From Desulfuromonadaceae bacterium (GTDB taxonomy: Bacteria > Desulfobacterota > Desulfuromonadia > Desulfuromonadales > Syntrophotaleaceae): 9,472 nucleotides of DNA. Position 1 is the first letter of the stretch. The number at the start of each line of letters is the position of its first letter. Below are positions 1-7,769 of this stretch, piece by piece. The DNA lies in NCBI GenBank assembly GCA_021107335.1, contig JAIOSZ010000001.1:1-9472 (forward strand), written 5' to 3'. The position numbers and the translations under genes were made by a program. The notes under the pieces were generated by a model. The model was not told the DNA's origin. It saw only the letters and a list, made by a program, of their open reading frames with translations, and searched no databases.

Positions 1-1668
1 GCCCTGACCGAAGAGCTGATGATTCACCCTCGCAGCCAACCCCAGGTCCCCGGCGCCGCCTATTTTACCGAGCAGGTGCGTCGCTACCTGGAACAGACTT
101 TCGGCAGCGACCAGACCCTGAACGGTGGCCTGGAAGTTCACACCACCATGAATCTGGCGATGCAGCAGGCCGCGCAACAAGCAGTGCGAAACAATCTGCG
201 CCGTCATGACCGACGCCAAGGCTATCGCGGCCCGCTGCGGACTCTGGATCCACAGGAGCAGGAGCTGCTTCTTACCGAACAGACCGCCACCTGGTCCGAG
301 GCGCCACCGGTCGGCGAACGTCTCGAAGGGGTTCTGATTAAAGGGACTAAGCAGGAGCTGGTGATACAAATCGGCTCTTTTATCGGCCTTATCCCCCGCA
401 AAAAAATCGCCTGGGCCGGAAATCTCCAGGTGCTGTCCCAGGGCCAGCCGGTGAAAATCGACCTTAATAAGAAACGAGTCCAGCTGCCCATCGGCTCGGT
501 ATTACTGGTCGAGGTGGTTCGTTCCCTAAAAGATGAAAAACTCGGGTTGGCTCTCGCGCAGGAACCCAAAGCGCAAGCGGCTCTGGTGGCTCTAGATCCC
601 CGCTCCGGCGAGGTCAAGGCTATGGTTGGCGGCTACGATTTCACTCAGAGCCAGTTCAATCGCGCCATTCAAGCAAAACGCCTTCCCGGATCGGCCTTCA
701 AGCCCCTCATTTATGCCGCGGCCCTAGACAAAGGCTACACACCGGCAACGATTGTTCTCGACACCCCCCTCATCTATAAAGAAAAGGGAAAGCAGGGACA
801 AGAGAAGGAATGGAAACCAAAAAATTACCGGGGATCCTTTTCTGGGCCGACGTCTATACGCCGGGCCCTGGCCCACTCCTACAATATAGTTACCATCAAG
901 ATTCTGCAGGATATCGGCGTTCGTTATGCCATCGGCTATGCCAACAAGCTCGGCATCCAATCGCCCCTCGCTGCCGACCTAACCCTGGCCCTCGGCTCTT
1001 CAGCCATCTCCCCGTTAGAGTTGGCTACGGCCTACAGTGTCTTTGCCAATGGCGGAGTCCGCTTGACCCCCAATTACATTTCTCGAGTGGTCGATCGCAA
1101 CGGAAAGGTATTGGAATCGGTCGACCCGGCCGATTTTCCCGAAGGAGCAGATGACCAGCAACAACTGATTCGTCACCCTTCCGAGCGAGTCATTTCACCG
1201 GACACGGCCTATCTGGTCACCAACCTGATGGAGAGCGTGGTACAAAACGGGACCGGTTTCCGCGCTAAAGCCCTGGGCCGTCCTGCAGCCGCAAAAACCG
1301 GCACCACCAACGACCAAAAGGATGCCTGGTTTGCCGGCTATGTACCACAATTGATGGCTGTTTCCTGGATAGGCTACGATCAGGAACGTTCTCTGGGCAA
1401 GAAAGAGACCGGCTCCCGTGCAGCAGCCCCGGCCTGGGTAGAGTTCATGAAAGTGGCACTCAAAGATCTGCCTCGTCAAAACTTTCCCGTCCCGGACGGT
1501 ATTGAATTTCGTCCCATCGATCCGGATACCGGACTGCTAGCTCCGGAGGACGGCTCGGAGGTGTTTATCGAAGCCTTCGCCTCCGGCACGGCACCGACCC
1601 ATTATGCCCTGGAAGATAAGCGGCCTAACGCCCAGGACTTTTTTAAGCTCGACTTAGAAGATCTCTGA
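1..1668 (+). CDS. mrcA: Class A penicillin-binding protein 1A, 5'-truncated (OB and transpeptidase domains)
   Basis: This is a bifunctional peptidoglycan synthase that acts on the outer face of the inner membrane: an N-terminal GT51 glycosyltransferase polymerises lipid II and a C-terminal transpeptidase cross-links stem peptides. The frame is open to the left edge, starting with the codons for ALTEEL before the first ATG at 19, so that ATG is internal. The membrane anchor and glycosyltransferase domain lie outside the window. Visible parts are the linker (GGLEVHTTMN, about 127-162), an OB-like domain inserted before the catalytic domain (about 310-570, with IGLIPRKKIAWA), and the transpeptidase domain. 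All three penicilloyl-transferase motifs are intact: S-A-F-K with the nucleophile serine codon at 691 and lysine at 700, S-Y-N at 877-885, and K-T-G-T at 1294-1305. The C-terminus (residues after FRPIDPDTGLL) is typical of PBP1A. The gene ends 22 bp before a strong terminator. PBP1A family assignment is firm; the exact symbol (mrcA or ponA) is a naming choice. Confidence 0.93.
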   Translation, partial: ALTEELMIHPRSQPQVPGAAYFTEQVRRYLEQTFGSDQTLNGGLEVHTTMNLAMQQAAQQAVRNNLRRHDRRQGYRGPLRTLDPQEQELLLTEQTATWSEAPPVGERLEGVLIKGTKQELVIQIGSFIGLIPRKKIAWAGNLQVLSQGQPVKIDLNKKRVQLPIGSVLLVEVVRSLKDEKLGLALAQEPKAQAALVALDPRSGEVKAMVGGYDFTQSQFNRAIQAKRLPGSAFKPLIYAAALDKGYTPATIVLDTPLIYKEKGKQGQEKEWKPKNYRGSFSGPTSIRRALAHSYNIVTIKILQDIGVRYAIGYANKLGIQSPLAADLTLALGSSAISPLELATAYSVFANGGVRLTPNYISRVVDRNGKVLESVDPADFPEGADDQQQLIRHPSERVISPDTAYLVTNLMESVVQNGTGFRAKALGRPAAAKTGTTNDQKDAWFAGYVPQLMAVSWIGYDQERSLGKKETGSRAAAPAWVEFMKVALKDLPRQNFPVPDGIEFRPIDPDTGLLAPEDGSEVFIEAFASGTAPTHYALEDKRPNAQDFFKLDLEDL

Positions 1669-1690
1669 TCTTCCCTGGATCATTGCTAGG

Positions 1691-1732
1691 AAAACAAAAG
1701 CGCCGGCCTTTTCAGGCCGGCGCTTTTGTTTT
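1691..1732. terminator. Bidirectional rho-independent terminator
   Basis: A perfect inverted repeat has arms at 1691-1708 and 1715-1732; one more T-A pair inside gives a 19-bp stem with a 4-nt TTTC loop. The stem core is the GC-rich GCGCCGGCC and both outer flanks are TTTTGTTTT when read as RNA 3' tails. The element therefore works in either direction. It lies 22 bp after the PBP stop on the + strand and about 183 bp after the nth stop on the minus strand, between convergent genes, so it probably ends both transcripts. Confidence 0.93.
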
Positions 1733-1915
1733 GAAATCCTACCACTAATTTGAATTCGAAAATTCCAGCTGGATACTCTGGATGGACACAGTGCCGTTTA
1801 CATATGGGAAACGAGCAATTTTTCCCAAGATCAAGGAAATCAAACGCTTACGCCGCACAAGCAAGCGTGAAGATTGACACCGAGATTGGCGAAAAGGGCC
1901 GTTTCCGGATGAAAA
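1733..1915. other. Non-coding spacer between terminator and nth stop
   Basis: No convincing gene is visible here. It would be the 3' untranslated stretch of the nth transcript if that transcript runs to the terminator at 1691-1732. It holds two weak inverted repeats. One has 7-bp arms at 1805-1811 and 1821-1827 (TGGGAAA / TTTCCCA, 9-nt loop); the other has 6-bp arms at 1844-1849 and 1863-1868 (ACGCTT / AAGCGT, 13-nt loop). Neither is followed by a T-tract, so neither looks like a terminator alone. Confidence 0.5.
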
Positions 1916-2593
1916 CTAATTGGCCCGGTCAACACCCCGCTGCGGACAATCCTTCAACAACGGACATTGAGAACAGAGGGGAATCGGAGCCTTACAGAGT
2001 TGTCGGCCATGGAATATTAGTAAATGAGCAGCCTGCACCCAATGTTTGCGGGGTAGCAGTTTACAAAGGTCCCCTTCTATCTTTTCCGGGTCCTGCTGAT
2101 CGGTCCAGGCAAAGCGCCGAGACAGACGCTTGACATGGGTATCGACCACCATTCCGGGGATACCAAAAACGTTACCAAGGACCACATTGGCCGTTTTCCG
2201 CCCGACACCCGGCAGCCGGACCAGTTCAGAAAGGGTTTGCGGTACCTGGCCTTCGTGTTCGCGCAATAACATCTGTGCGCAGCCAAGCAGGCTCTTGGCT
2301 TTGTTGCGATAAAATCCCGTCGAGTGAATATCCCCTTCCAGAGTTGGTAAATCCGCCTCGGCCAGAGCTTGTACACTGGGATATTTAAGGAAAAGTCCTT
2401 TGGTGACCTTATTAACCTGCACATCGGTACACTGGGCGGAGAGAATCGTCGCGATCAACAGCTGAAAGGGATTATCGTAGCGCAGGGCACAGTGAGCATC
2501 AGGATAGAGTCGATACAATTGCTCGAGAATTCTGGCGTCTTTTTTGCGCATGGCGGGTCTACCAATGGACCGGGTTGGCTGAGATGATTTCAT
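1916..2593 (-). CDS. nth: Endonuclease III (DNA glycosylase / AP lyase)
   Basis: This base-excision repair enzyme removes oxidised pyrimidines such as thymine glycol from DNA and nicks the abasic site by beta-elimination. The 225-residue product has the helix-hairpin-helix LPGVGRKTA at 127-135 with catalytic Lys133, and the VDTHV motif with catalytic Asp151. The C-terminal [4Fe-4S] ligands are C200-x6-C207-x2-C210-x5-C216. The spacing of all these residues matches E. coli Nth with a constant shift of 13, so the protein is complete and probably active. The shift means the ATG at 2593 gives a 13-14 residue basic N-terminal extension. A second ATG at 2551 (MRKKDAR...) would match the E. coli length. 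Neither start has a good Shine-Dalgarno sequence, so the start is undecided. It is the last gene of the minus-strand run and lies 68 bp downstream of the EEP-like gene, with a DnaA-box-like patch in between. Confidence 0.95.
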   Translation of the reverse strand: MKSSQPTRSIGRPAMRKKDARILEQLYRLYPDAHCALRYDNPFQLLIATILSAQCTDVQVNKVTKGLFLKYPSVQALAEADLPTLEGDIHSTGFYRNKAKSLLGCAQMLLREHEGQVPQTLSELVRLPGVGRKTANVVLGNVFGIPGMVVDTHVKRLSRRFAWTDQQDPEKIEGDLCKLLPRKHWVQAAHLLIFHGRQLCKAPIPLCSQCPLLKDCPQRGVDRAN

Positions 2594-2605
2594 GGAAAAA
2601 GCGAC

Positions 2606-2635
2606 TTATCAACTCTGTGCACAGGGTTATACACA
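2606..2635 (+). promoter_or_regulatory. DnaA-box-like cluster upstream of nth
   Basis: The 9-mer TTATACACA at 2627-2635 on the + strand fits the relaxed DnaA box TTWTNCACA exactly. Immediately to its left are the 10-bp palindrome CTGTGCACAG (2615-2624), whose halves resemble the CACA core of the box, and a partial CTTATC (2605-2610). The patch lies in the 68-bp gap between the EEP-like gene and nth. The sequence match is direct observation; binding of DnaA is inference, and a single exact 9-mer can occur by chance. Confidence 0.35.
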
Positions 2636-2661
2636 GGAGGAGCAGAGGCTTTGGCGCTTTT

Positions 2662-3414
2662 CTATCCCGGGGCGATCTCCATGCGGCGATTTTTTAATCC
2701 ATCAAGGGGCAGATAGTGACGAGGATCGGCCATCTGCACAGTGAAAGTAACCGGCAGATGGGTAGAAGCTTCTCGCGCCAGAGAGCTATGCAGAACGGTA
2801 CAGTCGAGGATGCGCAGGCCGCCCCGTAGGTAGCCCCGATCACGACCCAACAGCGGGAAGCGGGCCGGATAGGTGGCACTCCAAAAAGGTGTCGGTGTAC
2901 GCCGCAAGCTCCCTGGCCAGTTAATGAGCAGCGCCGCGGCCAGAGGATCGGCAAAATCACCGATCACCAGTTGCGGGCATTGGGTACTGTGACGACCGAG
3001 CAGATCTGGGCCGAACAGGGTACGGACCTGCTGTCGGTATTGATAAAATCCTGTATCGAGACGAAGGATGTACAGGTAGAAACGCTGGCCGGCTAAATCG
3101 ACATCGGCCCGCTGGCAGCTGCCCCCTTTAGCCAGACGATACTCCTGCACCCCTTTGAGGGGCACGAAGGACAGGAAGGCGCTACCGCCGATACGACTCT
3201 GGCCGAAGCTCTGCATACCGAGTTGAGCCGCCAGATAGGTTAACTGGCAGCGATCCTCGGCGCTGTTTACGTCCTGCAGGGCAACCAGATCAGGCGCTAC
3301 CTGCCGTATGACCTCGACGATACGCTCGGGCTCGGTTTGGCCATCCCCTCCGCGGCAGCGGTGGACATGGTATGTCATGACCCGAATCGCTTTCACCGCC
3401 AGCACCTCGGACAT
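2662..3414 (-). CDS. Endonuclease/exonuclease/phosphatase (EEP) fold protein with degenerate active site
   Basis: The 250-residue product follows the EEP (DNase I / AP endonuclease / sphingomyelinase-like) family layout: RVMTYHVHRC near the N-terminus, PDLVALQDVN at 41-50, LVIGDFADP at 149-157, TYPARFPLLGRDRGY at 181-195 and ASTHLPV at 216-222. In active members I expect TYN, QE, GDFN and SDH at these places. Here Asn becomes His16, Glu becomes Asp48, Asn becomes Ala155 and Asp becomes Thr218, while His18, Gln47, Asp153 and His219 remain. The enzyme may therefore be inactive or altered; no substrate can be named. No signal peptide or membrane segment is evident, so it is probably cytoplasmic. 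It starts 12 bp after gpsA. The ATG at 3414 has no good ribosome binding site. An in-frame GTG at 3396 (Val7) has GAGG 8 nt upstream and is a credible alternative start. Family assignment is good; function is unknown. Confidence 0.82.
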   Translation of the reverse strand: MSEVLAVKAIRVMTYHVHRCRGGDGQTEPERIVEVIRQVAPDLVALQDVNSAEDRCQLTYLAAQLGMQSFGQSRIGGSAFLSFVPLKGVQEYRLAKGGSCQRADVDLAGQRFYLYILRLDTGFYQYRQQVRTLFGPDLLGRHSTQCPQLVIGDFADPLAAALLINWPGSLRRTPTPFWSATYPARFPLLGRDRGYLRGGLRILDCTVLHSSLAREASTHLPVTFTVQMADPRHYLPLDGLKNRRMEIAPG

Positions 3415-3426
3415 GGCCGTTAGTGA

Positions 3427-4428
3427 TCAGGAAAACTCCGCTTTTAACTCTCGATGCATCAGATCCCGCACGGCCGTACGCGGATCTTTGTCTTTGTTGA
3501 GAATCAGGTACATCTGCTCAATGATAGGCACCTCAACACCGAGCTTTTGCGCGAGTTGATAAGCTGAGAGGGTGGTTTGAACACCTTCGGCCACCATCTT
3601 CATCCCGTTAAGAATTTCTTCCAGTTTGCGACCTCGGCCGATTTCCAAACCGACGGTGCGGTTACGGGACAGATCTCCCGTGCAGGTCAAGACGAGGTCT
3701 CCCATCCCGGCCAGACCGGAAAAAGTGGTGCGCCTGGCACCCTTGGCCAGACCAATACGAGCCATCTCTTCAAGACCGCGAGTAATCACCGCTGCCCGGG
3801 TGTTATAGCCATAACCGAGGCCATCACAGACTCCTGCCGCCAGAGCAATAACGTTCTTCAGTGCGCCACCCAGCTCCACACCGATGACGTCATCTTGGCG
3901 GTAGAGGCGAAAATACTCACAGCTAAACAGTTCCTGAACCAAATGGGCTACATCGTTCGAGGCGGCAGCCACGGTCAGGGCTGTGGGTATCTCGGCAGCC
4001 ACCTCCCGAGCAAAGGTCGGTCCAGACAGATAAGCCACCCGCCGACACTTCTCTGCCGGCAGTACTTCTTCTATAATCTCCGACATGATCATCAGGGTGT
4101 TGTTTTCAATACCCTTGGCGGCGGAAACTAATAGGGTGTCAGCAGCGATGTGCGGCTCTGCCGCCTGCAGCACCGAGCGTAATACCTGGGAAGGCGAAAC
4201 CAATAGCAACATCTCGCGACCTACTACCGCCTCAGCGAGATCACTGGTAAAGGCAAGCTTGGCATCGAGGGTGAAACTTGGCAGATAGAGGTCGTTCATG
4301 TGCGACCTCCGCATCCGTTCGACCAGGTCCTGCTCATAGGCCCATAGGGTGACCGAATGACCCTGTTTAGCCAGCAGGTCCGCCAGTGCTGTGCCCCAGC
4401 TTCCCGCGCCGATTACACCGATATTCAT
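3427..4428 (-). CDS. gpsA: Glycerol-3-phosphate dehydrogenase [NAD(P)+]
   Basis: This cytoplasmic enzyme reduces dihydroxyacetone phosphate to sn-glycerol 3-phosphate, the backbone precursor of phospholipids. The product is 333 residues, the usual length. It begins with the Rossmann dinucleotide loop GAGSWG (7-12). It then has SAAKGIE with Lys105, SGPTFA (135-140), ELGGALKN with catalytic Lys191, and GMGDLVLTCTGDLSRNR (241-257), which carries the conserved Arg-Asn-Arg near the cofactor and substrate site. All hallmark residues are present. The ATG at 4428 is supported by GGGGAG 7 nt upstream, which abuts the stop codon of the TPR gene, so the two are probably translationally coupled. Its place downstream of gyrA and a TPR gene fits the origin-proximal cluster I recall from Desulfuromonadales. 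Confidence 0.97.
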   Translation of the reverse strand: MNIGVIGAGSWGTALADLLAKQGHSVTLWAYEQDLVERMRRSHMNDLYLPSFTLDAKLAFTSDLAEAVVGREMLLLVSPSQVLRSVLQAAEPHIAADTLLVSAAKGIENNTLMIMSEIIEEVLPAEKCRRVAYLSGPTFAREVAAEIPTALTVAAASNDVAHLVQELFSCEYFRLYRQDDVIGVELGGALKNVIALAAGVCDGLGYGYNTRAAVITRGLEEMARIGLAKGARRTTFSGLAGMGDLVLTCTGDLSRNRTVGLEIGRGRKLEEILNGMKMVAEGVQTTLSAYQLAQKLGVEVPIIEQMYLILNKDKDPRTAVRDLMHRELKAEFS

Positions 4429-4435
4429 AACTTTT

Positions 4436-4441
4436 CTCCCC
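4436..4441 (-). promoter_or_regulatory. Ribosome binding site of gpsA
   Basis: GGGGAG on the minus strand lies 7 nt before the gpsA ATG and directly follows the TGA of the upstream TPR gene (4442-4444). Ribosomes ending the TPR gene would uncover or reuse this site, which suggests coupling. Confidence 0.75.
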
Positions 4442-5320
4442 TCAAGTGGCCTTGCGTTTTTTATGCATCCGCTGCCGCACTTGCTTTATTCTTTTCTGCA
4501 ATATTTCCGGTTCCCGGTAACGGCCTTGCAACTCCAGAAGCAGAGTTAGAGCGGCCTGCAGCTGGCCCTGCTCTTCTTTAACCACCGCCAATCCGTACAG
4601 CGCTTCAAGATAGAACGGGCTGTCCGGGTATTCTTCTGCCACTCGCCGATAAACAAAGGCCGCCTCTTCCTGGGCCCCTTCCAGAGCGTAGGTTGAGGCG
4701 ATACGAAACAAAACTTCGGCGATACTCTCGCTGTGCGGATAAGTTTTTAACAGACTTTCAAATTCGATGCGTGCCTGTTCAAAATTGTTTTGCCTAAAGT
4801 AGGTATCGGCGATCTCATACTGCAGCCCTTCACCGTCAACACTGCCGCCATCGAGCAACTTTTGATAGCCGGTTAACGCCCGATCATATTCGCCCAGGCG
4901 GTATTTGTAGATATCCGCAGCGCGGCGCTGGGCTTTGCGCTCTGTCTCATGTCCAGGATAATCCCGCTCCACCAGCAAATAAGCCAGTAGTGCTTCGCGA
5001 TCCTGGTTAAGGTTAAACTGCAAGATTTCACCGGCTAGCAACAGCGCCTGCGGCGCAAACTTAAATCGAGGATGATGCTTATACAGATGACGGAATTTAC
5101 TGTAAGCCCGACTGTACTCTCCCCGCAATAACAAGGCTTCGCCACGATCAAATTGACGTTGCGGAATACGGTTAAGATTCCAATGGTACAGCCCCGCGGC
5201 AGCTATTATCAACAATAACGCCATACTCAGCGCCAGTAGAAGTTTAGATCGTCCGTTATTCTTCTTCTGGACCTTCTTCTCCTCCAACAAAATCGTCTTC
5301 TGCAGCTTCTGTATCTCCAT
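4442..5320 (-). CDS. Membrane-anchored tetratricopeptide-repeat protein
   Basis: A function cannot be assigned. Numbering from the upstream ATG at 5329 (295 residues), the first 29 residues are very basic and lysine-rich. A single hydrophobic segment follows at about 30-49 ([20 protein letters not shown]), and a soluble helical part runs to the end. This is the pattern of an inner-membrane protein with its C-terminal domain in the periplasm. From about residue 57 there are five or six TPR-like units, for example [20 protein letters not shown], the unit around [20 protein letters not shown], and the one around [20 protein letters not shown]; the TYP-S and EYPDSP links resemble BamD/YbgF-type repeats. 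TPR domains bind proteins, so a scaffold role is likely. Two ATGs are possible: 5329 and 5320. I prefer 5320, which has AAGGA 8 nt upstream. Either way the start lies inside gyrA in another frame, overlapping it by 65-74 bp. The C-terminus is also strongly basic (MHKKRKAT). Confidence 0.85.
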   Translation of the reverse strand: MEIQKLQKTILLEEKKVQKKNNGRSKLLLALSMALLLIIAAAGLYHWNLNRIPQRQFDRGEALLLRGEYSRAYSKFRHLYKHHPRFKFAPQALLLAGEILQFNLNQDREALLAYLLVERDYPGHETERKAQRRAADIYKYRLGEYDRALTGYQKLLDGGSVDGEGLQYEIADTYFRQNNFEQARIEFESLLKTYPHSESIAEVLFRIASTYALEGAQEEAAFVYRRVAEEYPDSPFYLEALYGLAVVKEEQGQLQAALTLLLELQGRYREPEILQKRIKQVRQRMHKKRKAT

Positions 5321-7757
5321 CGGCCTCATCCTTTTCGGCCAGTTTGGCGACCGCGACGATCCGTTCCTCGTTTTCGAGGACCATCAACCGAACTCCTTGC
5401 GTGTTGCGACCGATAATGGACAGATCACAGACCCCTGTGCGCAGCACCTTGCCACGGTCGGTAATAAACATCAGGTCGAAGTCTTCATTGATCAGTTTGA
5501 TATCGACCACATGGCCGTTGCGATCGGAGGTTTTGATGGTGATGGTACCCCTGCCACCTCGACCCTGCAAGCGGTACTCATCTAGATTGGTGCGCTTGCC
5601 GTAACCGTTTTCGGTGATAGTCACCAAAGTGGCAGAGGTCGCATCGGAAACCACTTCCATGCCGATCAACCGATCCTCGCCTTCGAACTGCATGCCCCGC
5701 ACGCCACGGGAAGTACGTCCCATGGACCGCACATCCTTTTCGGCAAAGCGAATTGCCTTACCGTTGCGGCTGGCCAGCAATACATCCATAGAACCATCGG
5801 ACAGTCGGGTCGAAACCAGACGATCCCCTTCGTCGATGGTTAAGGCAATGATGCCGCCGGCGCGAGGGTTGGAATAGGCCATCAGATCGGTCTTTTTGAC
5901 GATGCCATTTTGAGTGGCGGTAATGATGAACTTGCCCTCGCTGAACTCCTTAACCGGCAGGATCGAGGTGATATTTTCGCCGCTAGCCACTTGCAGCAGG
6001 TTGACAATCGCCTTGCCACGAGCAGTCCGGCCGCCCTGGGGAATCTCATGTACCTTGAGCCAGTAAACCTTACCGAGATCGGTGAAAATAAGAATATAGG
6101 AATGAGTCGAAGCGATGAACAGCTGTTCGACGAAATCCTCTTCCTTGGGGCGCATGCCGGTCTTACCCTTGCCGCCACGCCGCTGAGCACGATAAAGCGA
6201 GACAGGGTTACGCTTGATATAACCGGTGTGCGAGACGGTCACCACCATCTCCTCGTCGGTTATGAGGTCTTCCAAAGAAAGCTCGCCGGTCTTTTCAATG
6301 ATTTCAGTGCGGCGTGCATTGCCGAACCGCTCACGGATATCAAGCAGTTCCTGCTTGATTATTTTGAGGATTTCCACCTCGCTGGCCAGAATCTCCTTGA
6401 GACGAGCGATCTGGGCCATTATTTCCAGATACTCGGCAATTATCTTATCCTGTTCAAGACCGGTCAGGCGATGTAGGCGCATATCGAGAATGGCCTGGGT
6501 CTGCAAAGCGCTAAAAGAGAAGCGGTCGATAAGGCGCTGCTTGGCCTCCGCCGGATTCTTTGAGCTCTTGATAATTGTGATCACCTCGTCGAGATTCTCC
6601 AGGGCAATCTTCAGGCCCTCGAGGATGTGAGCACGAGCTTCGGCTTTTTTCAGCTCAAAGATACACCGTCGAGTGACAATCTCTTTACGGTGATCCACAA
6701 AGCGATCCAACACCTCGCGCAGAGCCAGAACCCGTGGCTGGCCGGAGACGATGGCCAGCATGATGATACCGAAAGACGACTGCATGGCGGTCATCTTGTA
6801 AAGCTGGTTGAGGGTCACCTCAGGAATGACGTCCCTTTTCAACTCGACCACCACGCGAATCCCGTCCCGGTCCGATTCGTCCCGCAGATCGGAGATCCCC
6901 TCGATCTTCTTGTCCTTGATCAGATCGGCTATCTTTTCGATCAGGCGCGCCTTATTGACCTGAAAAGGAAGTTCCGTGACCACTATCTTTTCGCGGCCGG
7001 TGCGACGGTCCTTTTCCACCAGGGCCCGAGCCCGCATCTTAATGATGCCGCGGCCGGTGCGGTAGGCCCGGTGAATTTCTTCTCGACCGAGAATGAACCC
7101 GGCTGTGGGAAAATCTGGTCCAGGGATCAGATTTATCAATTCCTCAAAGGTCAGAGTCGGATCATCAATGACCGCGATCAAACCGTCGATGACCTCGCCG
7201 AGATTATGAGGCGGTATCTTGGTCGCCATGCCGACAGCGATTCCTTCCGAGCCGTTGATCAGCAAATTAGGAAATTTGCAAGGCAGCACCAACGGTTCTT
7301 CCAGGGAGCCATCGTAGTTCTCGCCAAAATCGACTGTTTCTTTATCCAGGTCGGTCAGCAATTCATGGGCCAGGCGATCCATGCGCACCTCGGTGTAACG
7401 CATGGCAGCGGCTGAATCGCCGTCAACAGAACCGAAGTTCCCCTGGCCGTCGACCAAGGGATAACGCATGGAAAATTCCTGAGCCATACGGACGATAGTG
7501 TCGTACACAGCGGTGTCGCCATGGGGGTGATACTTACCTATGACATCACCGACCACACGCGCCGACTTCTTGTAGGGCTTGTTATAATCGTTATTCAGCT
7601 CGCTCATGGCGAATAACACCCGTCGATGCACCGGCTTCAGACCGTCGCGGATGTCGGGCAAAGCCCGGCCGATAATGACACTCATGGCATAGTCCATATA
7701 GGACTTACGCATCTCGTCTTCGATATTGACGCTAACCTTGTTCTGTTCCGAAAGCAT
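5256..7757 (-). CDS. gyrA: DNA gyrase subunit A
   Basis: GyrA is the DNA breakage-reunion subunit of the A2B2 gyrase, which introduces negative supercoils using ATP bound by GyrB. The product is 833 residues from the ATG at 7757. That start is preferred over an in-frame GTG at 7778 because GGAGGA stands 5 nt upstream. The winged-helix catalytic region has AAAMRYTE with the DNA-linking Tyr121. The quinolone region reads [13 protein letters not shown], with Thr82 where E. coli has Ser83 and the following Asp kept. Next are the tower and coiled-coil (about 340-490), then the GyrA box QRRGGKG at 525-531, needed for DNA wrapping. About six beta-pinwheel blades follow, each with a G-[KY]-x-x-[RKW] type start such as [24 protein letters not shown] and DRGKVLRT. 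The last 25 residues are a strongly acidic tail ending EEGPEEE, as in E. coli GyrA. The tail is overlapped out of frame by the next gene. The gene lies 60 bp downstream of gyrB. Confidence 0.98.
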   Translation of the reverse strand: MLSEQNKVSVNIEDEMRKSYMDYAMSVIIGRALPDIRDGLKPVHRRVLFAMSELNNDYNKPYKKSARVVGDVIGKYHPHGDTAVYDTIVRMAQEFSMRYPLVDGQGNFGSVDGDSAAAMRYTEVRMDRLAHELLTDLDKETVDFGENYDGSLEEPLVLPCKFPNLLINGSEGIAVGMATKIPPHNLGEVIDGLIAVIDDPTLTFEELINLIPGPDFPTAGFILGREEIHRAYRTGRGIIKMRARALVEKDRRTGREKIVVTELPFQVNKARLIEKIADLIKDKKIEGISDLRDESDRDGIRVVVELKRDVIPEVTLNQLYKMTAMQSSFGIIMLAIVSGQPRVLALREVLDRFVDHRKEIVTRRCIFELKKAEARAHILEGLKIALENLDEVITIIKSSKNPAEAKQRLIDRFSFSALQTQAILDMRLHRLTGLEQDKIIAEYLEIMAQIARLKEILASEVEILKIIKQELLDIRERFGNARRTEIIEKTGELSLEDLITDEEMVVTVSHTGYIKRNPVSLYRAQRRGGKGKTGMRPKEEDFVEQLFIASTHSYILIFTDLGKVYWLKVHEIPQGGRTARGKAIVNLLQVASGENITSILPVKEFSEGKFIITATQNGIVKKTDLMAYSNPRAGGIIALTIDEGDRLVSTRLSDGSMDVLLASRNGKAIRFAEKDVRSMGRTSRGVRGMQFEGEDRLIGMEVVSDATSATLVTITENGYGKRTNLDEYRLQGRGGRGTITIKTSDRNGHVVDIKLINEDFDLMFITDRGKVLRTGVCDLSIIGRNTQGVRLMVLENEERIVAVAKLAEKDEADGDTEAAEDDFVGGEEGPEEE

Positions 7758-7762
7758 CCAAA

Positions 7763-7768
7763 TCCTCC
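7763..7768 (-). promoter_or_regulatory. Ribosome binding site deciding the gyrA start
   Basis: GGAGGA on the minus strand is 5 nt before the ATG at 7757. It is the best Shine-Dalgarno match in the window and settles the gyrA start against the upstream GTG at 7778, which lies inside a hairpin and has no such site. Confidence 0.85.
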
Positions 7769-7769
7769 G

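Noticed and set aside
1874..1879. TTGACA on the + strand as a promoter -35 box
   Set aside because: The base run at the expected -10 position (near 1897-1902) is GC-rich and no downstream + strand gene exists.
1750..2133. Open frame of 127 codons on the + strand running from the spacer into the 3' end of nth
   Set aside because: More than half overlaps nth antisense, no ribosome binding site or domain is seen, and it sits convergently beyond a terminator.
2594..2661. TATAAC on the minus strand upstream of nth as a -10 box for an nth promoter
   Set aside because: No -35 match at 16-18 bp spacing and no extended -10; it overlaps the DnaA-box-like 9-mer, so it cannot be claimed as a promoter by eye.
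3577..4131. Open frame of 184 codons on the + strand opposite gpsA
   Set aside because: Antisense shadow of a gene whose every motif is intact; no family resemblance.
6627..7415. Long open frame of 262 codons on the + strand opposite gyrA
   Set aside because: Lies wholly antisense to conserved gyrA sequence, shows no recognisable domain, and is explained by the codon bias of the real gene on the other strand.
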